Below, piece by piece: positions 46,718-59,159 of a stretch of DNA of 64,000 nucleotides; within the stretch, counting starts at the first letter, position 1; every line of letters starts with the position of its first letter. Made by a program: the position numbers and the translations under genes. The stretch lies in contig JAESIW010000162.1 in assembly GCA_016802295.1 (NCBI GenBank), forward strand, positions 1,343,346-1,407,345, given 5' to 3'. The notes under the pieces are model-generated. The model was not told the DNA's origin. It saw only the letters and a list, made by a program, of their open reading frames with translations, and did no database searches. The stretch comes from Brachionus rotundiformis (taxonomy: Eukaryota > Rotifera > Eurotatoria > Ploima > Brachionidae).

Positions 46718-47268
46718 AAGAGTTTTTTGGTAATATAAAATTGGTTTCGATAATTTTATTCAGTATTAAATAACCAAATTTGCCAATATTTTTTTATGAT
46801 ATTGGCAAATTTGCATTAAGTATCAACCAAATTACATTGAACTATTTTTTCTAAATTAGACACGCTTCATAATTGTATAATGACTTTTATTTTTCATTAT
46901 AGGAAATAAAGTTAAGCAATATAAAAATTAAAAATCTTATTTTATTTTAAATGATTATTTTTCTTTTTCAGATTTAATAACGCGCTTCATGATATATATA
47001 GTAATATCAAAAAACTTTCGTTACTAAATAAAATGAAAAGAAAATTGAATTCGAATAGAAGTTGGTTTGATGCAATGGTTTAAAAAATAAAAAGCTATAA
47101 ATTAAGGAGAAAAATCTTTCAATTAGAATCTCTGGTTTATGATTTGAAAAAGAAAAAAACAAACCAAGCTCTGAAATTACCTAATGAACCTTAAAAAGAC
47201 AAAAAACTTATGGAACTTACCAAAGATGCAGGTCCAAGAGTGCATAATTTTATCTAATAGGACTCATG
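46718..47268. other. Unduplicated spacer of unit 1
   Basis: Lies between duplicated blocks A and B and does not resemble the spacer at 51153-51558. It contains a perfect 14-bp inverted repeat, AAATTTGCCAATAT at 46776-46789 and its complement at 46799-46812, with a 9-nt loop. Confidence 0.6.
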
Positions 47269-48168
47269 AGTTATCATAAAATGATATGAGCTCATGCAAA
47301 TTTAAATTATAATTTCAAGTTGCAATAGAGTCTAGACTTTATGTTAATTAGAAAAAATAGACTTTTTATTTTTTCCAAAAAGAAAACTAAAAAAAAAGCT
47401 CTTAAATAGTGTCTTTAATTTTCCAAAGTATCAGTGGTCAAAGGAAATGGTGGCAATGCTAATAAAATTGGCAAAGACTTTTTAACCATTTCCCACAGTC
47501 ATTTTCTTTCCAATTGATAAAAAATTTTTCTATTAACATTAATTCTTTTATTCATAAATCCAAAGAGAGTAAAAAAAAGTATTTTTCTCCAGTTTTAGAT
47601 GATAGAATGCCAAATAACTCGAACGATCAGTCAGATTCGTTTGTGTCCAAAGACGCCGAGGAAACAGTGTCTTTACCAGAGACTATTTACCACTCAAATC
47701 AATCAGAAAAGCTGAAATCGTACTCTCTTTCGTCCAATGATGACCATTTGTACATAGATACCAAATGCAAATGCCCCGCACATGACCAAAATAGGATAAA
47801 GTTCTATAATCGACCGAGATCTCAACCAAATAGGTGCATTTGCACCAGCCAACGATTCTATAACTGTAATTACTGTACCAGCAGTTTCCCGATAAGTGTA
47901 AGACGTTCCAAAGACGGCGAGGAAACCGACTACTCGGACAGACTTAAACAGGCCTACGACGACAAAACAGAGTCCAGCAGTGGCTCACAATCGCCCAAAG
48001 TCAACCTCAGACCATCTCCATTTCCCGTTTCGTCACATTTATTAGCCCTGCTTACACTCACCAGTCCGTCGAATAAATTCATGCCACCGCCGAACAAAAC
48101 TATTGCCAATGTTGTTGGTAAAACCAAGGACAGAGAACCCGAGTTGCTTGTCTGCGAGTAGCAATCAA
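47269..48168 (+). repeat. Duplicated block B, copy 1
   Basis: About 900 bp nearly identical to 51559-52457. It starts AGTTATCATAAAATGATA and ends at GCAATCAA just after the stop codon of the enclosed gene, where the two copies diverge at once. Confidence 0.9.
47607..48161 (+). CDS. Uncharacterised 184-residue Cys-rich protein, copy 1
   Basis: ATG at 47607 opens MPNNSNDQSDSFVSKDAEET; the same start is kept in the second copy, and codon-rich G+C contrasts with the flanks. The N-terminal third is acidic and Ser-rich. The middle holds a cysteine cluster, TKCKCPAHDQN then RCICTSQRFYNCNYCTSS, which could bind metal or form disulfides, though there is no signal peptide in this frame. The last third is Pro/Ser-rich (VNLRPSPFPVSSHLLALLT) and ends EPELLVCE. 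The frame is open upstream to about 47514, so this could be a terminal exon spliced from further 5', with a pyrimidine-rich acceptor-like CTCCAGTTTTAG just before the ATG. Family not recognised. Confidence 0.65.
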   Translation: MPNNSNDQSDSFVSKDAEETVSLPETIYHSNQSEKLKSYSLSSNDDHLYIDTKCKCPAHDQNRIKFYNRPRSQPNRCICTSQRFYNCNYCTSSFPISVRRSKDGEETDYSDRLKQAYDDKTESSSGSQSPKVNLRPSPFPVSSHLLALLTLTSPSNKFMPPPNKTIANVVGKTKDREPELLVCE

Positions 48169-49805
48169 TCTTTATATGTCTAGCTAGTTTTAAATATTTT
48201 TTAATTTAATTACTTCGCTCCGTTGAATTTTTCTTCATGTTTTTTATCTTTGTTTATCATGTAATTTAAATGTCTAGGCTCAAAATTTATTTTGTTTCTT
48301 TTTATTATTTTTCAAATATTTATTTAATACTAAAAATGTTTTTTTAGGATTTTTATTTAAAAGATATTTATTAGTCAAGTAATTAATAAATATATTGGAG
48401 GAAAATTAATTATTTTTTTCATTTTTTAACAATCAATTAAATTAATTATTAAAATTTTGCTTATTAGTTTAATTTAATATTAATTGGTAAGAAAGAAGAT
48501 ATATCTAGCAGTTGTTTAATCTATTTGGTAACAAAAGAATTTTCCAAATTAAACTAGTTCAGTTTTTAGAATAAATTAGCACAGATCTACAATTTCTTTA
48601 CATAAAGGCTTATGTTCACAAGAAATAATAACTTATCAACAAGCTTTTTTTTGTATAGATAATTCTTTTTTAGCATTAAAAAATAAAGTTGTTTAACTTG
48701 TCCTCTGTTAATAATTCAAATCTTATTTAATTAAATTATTACCTTTTTAAGCTAATAAGCGTTTGTATTACTTAAATTAGTCTCAATCTTAAAATCAGGT
48801 TTAAAAATTAATTTTTAAAACTTTTCCAATTATTTTACTATTTGACGTCAATGATTTAAAATAATCCTTGTTAAAAATCTAAGCTTTTTTTTGAAATAAG
48901 ATATTCTTTTTAAAAAGAAAATATTATATTATTTCCAGATTTTATGTCATTTTTTGTTACGTATAAAACATTAACTGCTGTCTAGATGGTTCAATGAAAA
49001 ATATCCTACAAAGGAATTTATTTATCTTAAATTTCAAATATAAATTAAATCATTTTAAGCAATTTTAGATTTAAAATTGTCTTTATTTAAAATTTAGCTG
49101 ACAATATTGATTTTGGTGAAAAAATCTTTTATTAGTTAGAATAATAAATAATGCAAAAATTGAAATATTTCTCATTTCAGACAATAAAAAAATGTATCAA
49201 AAAGTCAATCAGTAAATTAGTCTAATGAACAAGGATGTTGATTGACGTAAAAACTCAACTAGAAATTTAAAATGACGTTTTTAAAATTCTTTTAAATTTT
49301 GTTTTTGTTTGTTGATGTCGGCTTAAAAAAATTCAAGTCACTAGATTAGGCGATGAATTAAATTTAAAAATTTTAATTCTCTTATAATTTAATTTATCTA
49401 TTTATTTGAAAAATCAATAAAAAAAAATAAAATTTTTATATAGATAAGGTCTTATTGCATGATTGTTAATAAAAAATAAAATAAATGATTAATTTAGAGA
49501 GAATTTTCATTAAATTTTTATATTAAATGTCATGAGAATTTAGTTAATGATAGAGAGTACATAAAAACAACTAGAGATGATGTAATCAAAAATTTTATCT
49601 AAATTTGAAAAAAAAAATTTAACTTCAATAAGTAAAAAAATGAGGCTTGGGTTTATTTATTAAAATGGGTAAATATAAGGTAAATATAAAGAAACTATTT
49701 GTTTATTTTAGCAAGTTTGTATTATTTATATATTTTATCATTAATTATTAAATTCAAAAAGCAAAAAAATGCTTATTTAAGACAAGAAAGGAATTATGAG
49801 TGTAC
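48169..49805. other. Spacer between the two duplicated units
   Basis: About 1.6 kb of AT-rich sequence with no gene that I can support and no similarity by eye to the sequence after unit 2. Confidence 0.4.
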
Positions 49806-51152
49806 CATAGAACATCTAGACACATTTAAAGCCATTTGGTGCATTTTAATTTCTTAGTTTAAAAAATCTGGTAAATAATTTCCAAAATTATATTATTTAA
49901 ATGCTCAATAGTAATTATGTGAATGAAAGAGGTAAACAATGATGGTAATTATGAGCTAATTCAAAATGATGTGAAAATCGATCAACGATTATGAAGGGAA
50001 TATCAACAAAACAATTAAAAATAAAAGATTATAAAATTTAGTTTAATTTAAAATGAAAAAATTATCAAAATTCCTAGAAAAAAGTGTTAAGTTGATACGA
50101 GTAGATAATTGTGAGTGTAAATCGAAAATAAAATAAAATTTAAAATAATTGTAATTGTAAGTTAATTAAATTCAGAAATAAATTAATTGATTATTTGCCA
50201 AAGATAAAAATACTTCAAGAATTCAAGATAGGTGAGCTGTAAAACTAGTTATCTAAATAAAATTAATAGAATCTAAATATTTTCCCATCTCAAACTAAAC
50301 AAAAATTTATCAACAATTATTTTTATTGAATAATTTATTGAATAAAAGTTTTACATCAAGTGTTTGTGTGGGTTTCGTCATCTTTTAGTTTGGCTTTTTT
50401 TATTATTAATAATTTATGCTGTGTGTGTTAGAGGCGTTGAGTTGTTTGGCAAATATGCATTAAATGTAAATACCAACTAGATTGTCTATACAAATAGAAT
50501 AATTGATTTATAACTCGTAAGTTGTCTGGCTTTGATGAGATCATATTTAAAAGTCGGCGTTAAACAGCCTTTTAGACAAATAAATGTAATTCTCAGACTA
50601 ATACATTACTCTAAATTAACAAATTTATATATTAATTTAAATATATGTAAAACACTCATCTAGTCTATAATATAAATAAAGCTACCTGACAAAGCCGATA
50701 GAAAAGTCATGTGACAGCTTTGAGGGTTTTAATTCAAGACAGATTTAAGCAAATTAATTACATCAAATCGATATTTTAACTCAGAGAGAGAGAGGAAGAA
50801 ATCCAGGCCATTCTTGGTAAAGAATAGATCTAATTTTAAAAAAGACTTAATAGGAGAAAAGAAATAAAAAAATTCTGTTATTTTTTCATTTTTGAAGCAG
50901 ACTCGATTTTAGGCTTTTCTTGTTTCCAGAGTCGATATTACCACCAGGCTTTTCTATCCACCAAAATAAGCCTCAATCAAGACTCATTTCTAATTTCAGA
51001 ACCAACTCGTATGAAAAAATAAAATATACATACGCACACAACATAATAAAGCCAAATTAAATTGAAATAGTCTAGACTAGTCTAACTTGGCTATATAGAC
51101 TTGATAAAAAATAAATATTTAAACTTATTATTTGCACGATTAAGCAACATTT
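49806..51152. repeat. Duplicated block A, copy 2
   Basis: Partner of 45173-46717, lacking the short retroposon and therefore preserving the empty insertion site at about 49870-49881. Identity to copy 1 is very high over its whole length. Confidence 0.9.
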
Positions 51153-51558
51153 TGTTTCTGATATTTTATTATTAAATGACGGTTCTTAATAAGGAAGACG
51201 CCAAAATACCATTTTAAACTAATTTCTTTTTTTTAACTGCATTACATACATAAGGCTTTAAAATTTTTATTATTATTAAGATCAATTAATTTTTTATTTT
51301 TTCGACATTTTTTTCTCAAACTCAGGGTAGACTTTTTAAATAGATGAGTTTAAAAAAGTTTAAAATAAATAGGAAATTATTTTTTAAAATTTTATATTTT
51401 GTCAAAAGAGGAATTAAAAGTTTTTCGTTTTTTGCCAAATTAAATACGAATTTTTTTAAATTTGTTTTTTAATATTTCACTAAAATAACATTATTAAAAA
51501 CTAACAATTTAATTATTAATTTTCTTAATTCAGCTAAATGCGCAATAATTCGCTCATT
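51153..51558. other. Unduplicated spacer of unit 2
   Basis: 406 bp between blocks A and B of unit 2. It is unrelated by eye to the 551-bp spacer of unit 1 and has no recognisable gene. Confidence 0.5.
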
Positions 51559-52457
51559 AGTTATCATAAAATGATATGAGCTCATGCAAATTTAAATTAT
51601 AATTTCAAGTTGCAATAGAGTCTAGACTTTATGTTAATTAGAAAAAATAGACTTTTTATTTTTTCCAAAAAGAAAACTAAAAAAAAAGCTCTTAAATAGT
51701 GTCTTTAATTTTCCAAAGTATCAGTGGTCAAAGGAAATGGTGGCAATGCTATTAAAATTGGCAAAGACTTTTTAACCATTTACCACAGTCATTTTCTTTC
51801 CAATTGATAAAAAATTTTTCTATTAACATTAATTCTTTTATTCATAAATCCAAAGAGAGTAAAAAAAGTATTTTTCTCCAGTTTTAGATGATAGAATGCC
51901 AAATAACTCGAACGATCAGTCAGATTCGTTTGTGTCCAAAGACGCCGAGGAAACAGTGTCTTTACCAGAGACTATTTACCACTCAAATCAATCAGAAAAG
52001 CTGAAATCGTACTCTCTTTCGTCCAATGATGACCATTTGTACATAGATACAAAATGCAAATGCCCCGCACATGACCAAAATAGGATAAAGTTCTATAATC
52101 GACCGAGATCTCAACCAAATAGGTGCATTTGCACCAGCCAACGATTCTATAACTGTAATTACTGTACCAGCAGTTTCCCGATAAGTGTCAGACGTTCCAA
52201 AGACGGCGAGGAAACCGACTACTCGGACAGACTTAAACAGACCTACGACGACAAAACAGAGTCCAGCAGTGGCTCACAATCGCCCAAAGTCAACCTCAGA
52301 CCATCTCCATTTCCCGTTTCGTCACATTTATTAGCCCTGCTTACACTCACCAGTCCGTCGAATAAATTCATGCCACCGCCGAACAAAACTATTGCCAATG
52401 TTGTTGGTAAAACCAAGGACAGAGAACCCGAGTTGCTTGTCTGCGAGTAGCAATCAA
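51559..52457 (+). repeat. Duplicated block B, copy 2
   Basis: Partner of 47269-48168; one single-base length change in an A run near 51859 and a few substitutions separate them. Confidence 0.9.
51896..52450 (+). CDS. Uncharacterised 184-residue Cys-rich protein, copy 2
   Basis: Same length and sequence as the gene at 47607 except for one residue (Thr for Ala in the LKQ-YDDK segment). I count three base differences in 555 bp, two of them silent. The A-run length change just upstream breaks the longer open frame seen in copy 1, which argues that translation starts at the shared ATG, or that the coding part joins to a common splice acceptor. The cysteine cluster and Pro/Ser-rich tail are intact. 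No family recognised. Confidence 0.65.
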   Translation: MPNNSNDQSDSFVSKDAEETVSLPETIYHSNQSEKLKSYSLSSNDDHLYIDTKCKCPAHDQNRIKFYNRPRSQPNRCICTSQRFYNCNYCTSSFPISVRRSKDGEETDYSDRLKQTYDDKTESSSGSQSPKVNLRPSPFPVSSHLLALLTLTSPSNKFMPPPNKTIANVVGKTKDREPELLVCE

Positions 52458-55008
52458 GTCTGTTTTAGATTTACTTTGTTTTTTGTTAACAGACTCATTT
52501 TTTTATCCAAGTAAATTAATTATTTTATTTATAAATTTTAAAAATTACATTATATCTTTAAAAATTTTTTTTAAATTGTTCTTATTTTTATTTATAAATA
52601 ATAATTATCAATTAAATAAACTTTCTTTAATTATAATTTAATTATTTTCTTAATATTATTTTATTAATTTCCATAAATTTTTCGCACCAGTTGCTCATGC
52701 AAGATCTGGTAAAAAAATTTTACCTGCCACTTTTCCATCATCACTTCCAAGCCGTATGTTTCTAAAGCTTTTTTTTCATCTCCAAAACATTTTTTATTTT
52801 TTTTCTATTTTTTGATAAGATTCCCTCTTAAATTTAGCTCTTTTATGTCTTTAAAAAAAAAGCTAAAAATAAATTTAAACTTTTATTTTTTTTTTCTATT
52901 TTTTTTGCTAAAATTTATTGTATTTCTCTTTATAAAATTAATGAAGTCTTAAGTTGTTTGAGAGTTTTTTTGAGAATCTAAATTATTTTAAAACGAACTT
53001 TTATTTATCTTAGCGGTATTTGGCTTAAGCTTTAAAAAAAAATGTTAAAAAATATTTATTAAAAATTTAATTAAAGTGGAATTTAATTTTTCTAGAATCA
53101 GTTACTTAATGTAAAAACAAATAATATCAAAACTTAAATTGTATATTATTTAATTCTCATTTATTCACAATTCTTTTAAAGTCAGTTTTTTTATATTTTC
53201 CTGATTGTAGAGTTTTTTTAGTTCAAAATAGTTTTGACTCTTTAAATGACCATTGCAAAACTCAGCAAAAAAGACTTAAAGCACTCTTTAATTAAAAAAA
53301 TTTAATAAGCATTCTTTTATGGTCACCATTGAATGCTTAACCAAATTCCTTTTACCTTAAAAACTTAACCAAAATGGAATGGATGCACAATTATTCATAA
53401 TGTTCGATAATAATTTAATATGACTTGGTCAACACAATGATCATTAAATTTTGAAATTTAGAAAAAGATAAATAACTTTATTTGGTGACAATTTTTTGCC
53501 AAATAAAATACCAATGACAAATAAAAGCTTTCAAAACTCTAATTATAAAATAATAATTGTTAACTTTTGATCAAAATAGATTAATAAAAGCATAAAAACT
53601 AACTAAATATAAAATATTTTTTTTGATTGATGTATGCCCGATAGCCTCGGACAAAACCGACTCATCTAAATATGATAAAAATTTGATTTTAAGTTATTTT
53701 AATCTAAAAACAATCTCCCAATTAGTAATATGATAAAAAAGGACCGATATTTGCCGCAAAATTCCTCACTTTTCCCTCCAACTAAAAACATAAACAAACA
53801 AAAAATATCAAAATTCTGATATTTACAAATTTAATCAGCCCTATAAACTTAGATGTTTTTATATTCAAACGATATGCACATTTTAGATAAAATAAATCAT
53901 ATTAATTAGTTTTATTTTGGAGCAAACTTTTATAGAGCTGAATTCTAATTATCGATCTGAAAAGCCTCGGAGCATTTATTGGCAAAACAAAAATATGACC
54001 GAATTTAGAGCCTATCTTTAAAATCAAATATTCATTTCTGATATCATTTTGAGCAATCTCTCCAGATCAAATTTGCTCCAACTTGAAGCCCTCAATTTAC
54101 CATTTAAATTATATATACTTTTTTTTAATAAAAGTTTATTTTTAATTTATTCTAATCAATTTATATCAACATATAAAATCGATTTAGAAAAAAAGTTTAT
54201 ATCGGTTTAAGCCATTTAAATAAATATTCATTTAAAAAAAATAAGAAGCAAAGCTCATTTATTTAGTCAAGTAAGAGCAAGGCTAAAAATTAGATCTTAT
54301 TAAGGCAAAGCTGAATATACAAACTAATAGAGAAAGGGCCGTATTTGTCCAAGCTCTAAATTTAATTATGAAAATGAAATTTTAAATTTCAAACTGACCA
54401 CACGATCAATTGAAAATAAGGTCGAACGAAACTTAATATTTATTCAGTTGTCTTTTAAACATGTTCTAAAATTCCTTCATTATTTTGGCCTAATTGGCTC
54501 ATCACATCCAGCTTAATGGTTCTCCAAAGCTCTCATTGATAAATCACTTTTTAAACTTGATACTCGCTAATGAACAATTAATTTAAGAGATAATTAATAA
54601 GAATTATTAAGAAAAAAGTCTAAGCAAGAGTCAAGCTAAACAAATTGGGAGACACTTAGGTTTTTAATATAAATAGTATTCTACAATTTAATTAGGTATT
54701 AAGCAATTTTAATTTAAACCCAAATTGGTATTTATGTTGGTCATTAGTTATGTGACCGAATAGCAAATATTTTCAAGCATAATTTTGGCGTCATGTGGCG
54801 GAAATCTAGCTTGAAAACCAAACACTACACACTATACGCGCAATCGGCTACAATTTTCGTAGACTAGTAGGCAAACATTAGTTTTATTTGCGTTATAACT
54901 CAAGGACAATACCAAACAACTGGTATGCAGTTCATGACTAAGAAAGAGCACTTGTCAGCTTTGTTTTATTTTTTGTAAAAAATATATTAAATTTCTTGTT
55001 TTTTTTCT
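52458..55008. other. Gene-poor region
   Basis: About 2.5 kb of AT-rich sequence. I see no coding frame, repeat or RNA gene. Confidence 0.4.
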
Positions 55009-55738
55009 TTAATATAATTTTGTAGATTTTATTTCCAGATCATAAATATTAATCTTTCTGAGAAACAAAAATATCATGACCAAGATTAAGTTTTTGTTTT
55101 TGTTGTTATTGTCAGTGATACGAGAAATCAAGGGTCTTTGAATGAATGAGATAAGCGCATTAAAATGCCTTCCATAATCCAAAATGACAAAGAGCCGTGA
55201 TTTCTGGCCATTTGAACGAAACCACTTGAGATCAGTTGGTTTATCTATGCTGTTTTGTAGAAAGGGGGCAGGGAAAAAAAGTTTATTATTTTTATAGACA
55301 AAAAATGATAAGAAAATGGAATAAATTAATTCTGTTAAAAAGCCCAAGTTCGATAGTTCATTCAAAAAAAATAACAAAAAAATCAATTTTTTCCCCAATA
55401 TCGATCGACTGATCGGGAATTTATAATAATTTTTTATATCAAGTTAGCCTGTGTATAGAATATTTAATATATTTGAATCAATAAATCAAATCGTTCAAGC
55501 ATGCCAGTCCAGCGCAGGCCATCTTCAAATAATTTTCTTTCATTTGTAGAAGATCCAGCGTTGCCACAGAAACCACCACCAATATTTTTGAATTAGTGGA
55601 CCCGCTGCGCTCTACAATAGGCCAACTTTTAATAGTTATTCTATTAATCCAGCCATAAGCCTTTTTTTTGTCTAACTTGTTTGCCAATTTGGTAGTTTTG
55701 CTACAATTTTGTTTATACAACTTGCATAAACTAATCAA
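55009..55738 (-). other. Possible coding segments, unrecognised
   Basis: Two minus-strand open stretches stand out by higher G+C: about 55130-55290, reading KPTDLKWFRSNGQKSRLFVI, and about 55478-55640, reading SGSTNSKILVVVSVATLDLL. They may be exons of one small gene or a decayed mobile element. Flanking parts of each frame are low-complexity Phe/Leu/Asn, so true limits are unknown. Confidence 0.3.
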
Positions 55739-58700
55739 ATAAAGCTAATCTTGGTTCGAATAAAGCAAATATTTGAATTATATTTTAAGTCTTTGTTTCT
55801 AAAATTTAGATAAATGTAAATTATGGGGTTAGTGTACCAACTTCCAAAAATAAAGACCTTTGTTAATTAAATTTTAAATAGGGGTTATTGTGCATTTAAG
55901 TATTTATATAACTTTTTTTTATTTATTTTTTTTTCGTATTTTAAAAAATAAAAATGTTGATTTTATAAGTTTTGATGAGCTTTTTTATCACTAAGCCCGG
56001 TTTTAGCGGCTTATGAAGAGCGTTCATAGTAATTATAGAAAAAAACAAGAGAAAAAGTATTTGATAATTATTTGTTGAATAAATAACAAATGTGCTAGAA
56101 CTCGTTTGACTAGCGATAATAAAAGATAAGTTTTATTTTTTGCTATAATTTAAATGTTATAATAGATTTTTTTGAATTTATTTATTAAATAATTTCCATC
56201 TTGGTGCACGGTTTGAAGTCAAATCTTTAAAATTTAGGCCCATTTTAACAATGGCATTAAATTATATATTAATTTTTGTCTCCAAAACTATCAAAGAGTA
56301 AAATATTAGCTTTTGGCTTTAAACTAATCCGAATCAGTGCACTCATTTTTCCTAGATTATTTAAGCTAGGTAATTTTTGTACCTTTTATGAAAATAAAAG
56401 CGGAATATGAGATCAAGATAGTAATTTTCACAATAATCTCTGAATCCAAATTGCCTCAATACCAAGTTGGATAGAGTATGATAAAAATAAAATTTATAAA
56501 ATAAAATTATAATTTGCTAAAGAGTCGCAAATGGATAATTTTAATTGTCTTAAAAATAAGAGTTAGATTCAAGTAAGGCTAGAAAGCCATTTTAGAAAAT
56601 CAGGTTTTTTTTCATTTTTAAGGCAAATTGAGCAGAAATTTGTTAAATTATTTTTATTTTAAATTTGGCTTTTTTGCTCAAGACTAATTTAAATTAAAGT
56701 TGGAATATGTTTTATTCAAGAGTGGCAACAACCAGTTAACAAAACAGATTAAGAGCTCATTGTAGCTCACTCGAGAATAAAATAAAATTTAGAAAATAAT
56801 TATTCAAATATTTGCTTGGTAAAATTCGATTAAGAGAATATGCTTGTTGGCAATGCATAGGGCTTTCTAAATTAGTAATTAAAATTTAAAATACTTTCTA
56901 AATGTCAGTTTAGATAGGAGAATTTAATTAGCTATCATATGATCACGGTAAACCCTATCTATTTTTTTTTGGTGAGATAAAATTGGTCATAAATTTCATA
57001 ACTTGTTCTAGTGATATTTATCACTTGTGTTAGTCTTCCGTATCGGTTTCAAGCCGAACTGGGTCAGCCATATAAACCAATTATTTAACTATTTTAATTT
57101 TTTGAAGAAAAAATTATGCTAAATTAAAATCAACTAATATTTTAATTTAAATTTTTAAAATAGAATTAATTTAGAAAAAAAAATCGATTTTTGTATAATC
57201 TAAAATTCACTTTTAAAATCAAATATTATTAAGTTAGACAGGTATTTAAGTAATTCGAATAACTTGATATTTAATTGAACTAGCAAACGAAATGAAAAAA
57301 TTTGTCATAAATTTTATTTTTTAAATTTATTATTAAAATTAATTATTTTTTTTCTAAAGTGATTAATAACCATTTTTTATTTTTAAACAAATTTACTTTA
57401 GGGCAAGCTCAAGTCAACAAATGTTGAAAATTATTAATTTAATCCAATGAATAATTTGGTGCAAATATTTGCTTATGTAACCAAATAAGTAAGCAAGTAA
57501 GTTTATACCATAATGAATAAGATTAATGTCTACAGTGACATTTTAAAATGACCTAAGAAATTTAAAACTTAAACAAATCTACGCATTTAAAACAAGATAG
57601 ATAGAGAAAAAGATGCAATAATGATCATAAAGTTTCTTTTTAGATAAAATAACTTGTATGATCTTTATTGGGCTAGACAATTAAGGGTTTGACCATAAGC
57701 TTGACCAAAGGTGCCTCAAATTAGCTAATTGCGGACAACACCAATAATCGCCTTATAACAAGAGCTTTATTAAGACGCATAAAATTGAATAAAAAGTTTT
57801 CTAAAGCGACTGATCTTGATTGCCTTAGCATAATATTTTCTCTTTAATCTCAGGTATAATTCACTCTTACCTTTTTATTTAAAATATGAATCTCAGTAGT
57901 TAATTTTTTTTATATTTCAAAGCTAATTAAAGAACTTTTTGTGTTAAAAAAAATAAGAAAAATTTGTACGAATTCATTTATTTATTTTAAGCGACTAGAC
58001 GAATCACAGGTATCAGTATTTTCAGCTTTCGGTGTTCCAGTGCCGGATCTAAGTGCTTATCCTAAGTTGTTTTTCAAAACAGCCTAATAAATCCACTCAA
58101 GCTAAATTAATTCTGGCACTAATTAATTTTTTAAATCAAAAGATAGAAATCTAAATATTTGAATTAAGTTTTTCTTTTTTTCTAAATTTAATTTTCAAAA
58201 AAATAATAAACTTAGATTATTAACAAACTAAAATTAACCATTTAAAAAATAATTAACAAGTTAATATGTTGGTAAAGTTTTACTAATCAATGGTATAATT
58301 GCGCTAAAAGTAAAAAAAAATAATCATTTAAGTTAAATTTTTACTAACTGAAGGTCTTTCGAAGCTTCCATTTATGGTCTGATAAGAGCAAATAATTTTA
58401 GCGTGCTTTAATTAATGAGAAATTTCTAATTGATAAAATTTAGCTTCATTTTGGCCAGCTAATTAAATTTACAATATTTATCTTTAATTTTTTCAAACAG
58501 AAAAACAATTAATTAATTGCATAACGTAAACTAAACAATAAATTAACTAGCAATTAAAGCTTAAAATTGGCAATTAAAATCCTCAGTCAAATTAAGCAAC
58601 TTTTTGTCAAATTGAAAAATTAAAATTTTTAAATCACTTAGTCTAAAAGAGAACAATATTTGCCAAACATAATAAATCTAAGCATAAATAATACAATTTT

Positions 58701-59159
58701 AATACATATATATATATATATGTTTATTAATTTATAATTTTAAGACTTTTTTATTTTTTATGTGTTTTTGAATAGACAAGACGGGTGCTGGGCATCCATG
58801 TTTACTAATGCCAAATATTTAGCATACTTTAGACTATTTGTTTACAAGCAAAAATTTTAATTAAGATTTAATTTTAGAACTATATCTCAATCGATTTGTA
58901 CATAGATAAGGATTTAAGAGCTTAGCAAACTCTTCGAAACAAGACCAGTCTTAATCTAATCTAGTACTGGTCAGCATTAAATATTTGTAAAATAGCTCAG
59001 CTTAAAATTTATTTCTTCCTTCCTTTACTTTTAAAAGGTGTTTTTCCTGTATAAACTATTTTAAATATATTTTAGATCTATTATCATTTTATTTGTTTAA
59101 ATCGAGATATAAACTAAAAGTTTTCTTGGTGTCCATCAATTGTGTGTATTTTCCAAGCA
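55739..59159. other. Gene-poor region upstream of the formin
   Basis: About 3.4 kb without a recognisable gene. A TA microsatellite lies near 58708-58721. The first exon and promoter of the formin are probably here or further upstream, making much of this a long first intron. Confidence 0.4.

Noticed and set aside
45173..52457. The tandem duplication as an assembly artefact of two alleles
   Set aside because: The spacers, the retroposon insertion and the sequences after each unit all differ, which fits true paralogues better, though long reads would settle it.
58703..58722. TA repeat as a possible origin or transposon end
   Set aside because: Simple microsatellite, common in AT-rich DNA, without flanking structure.
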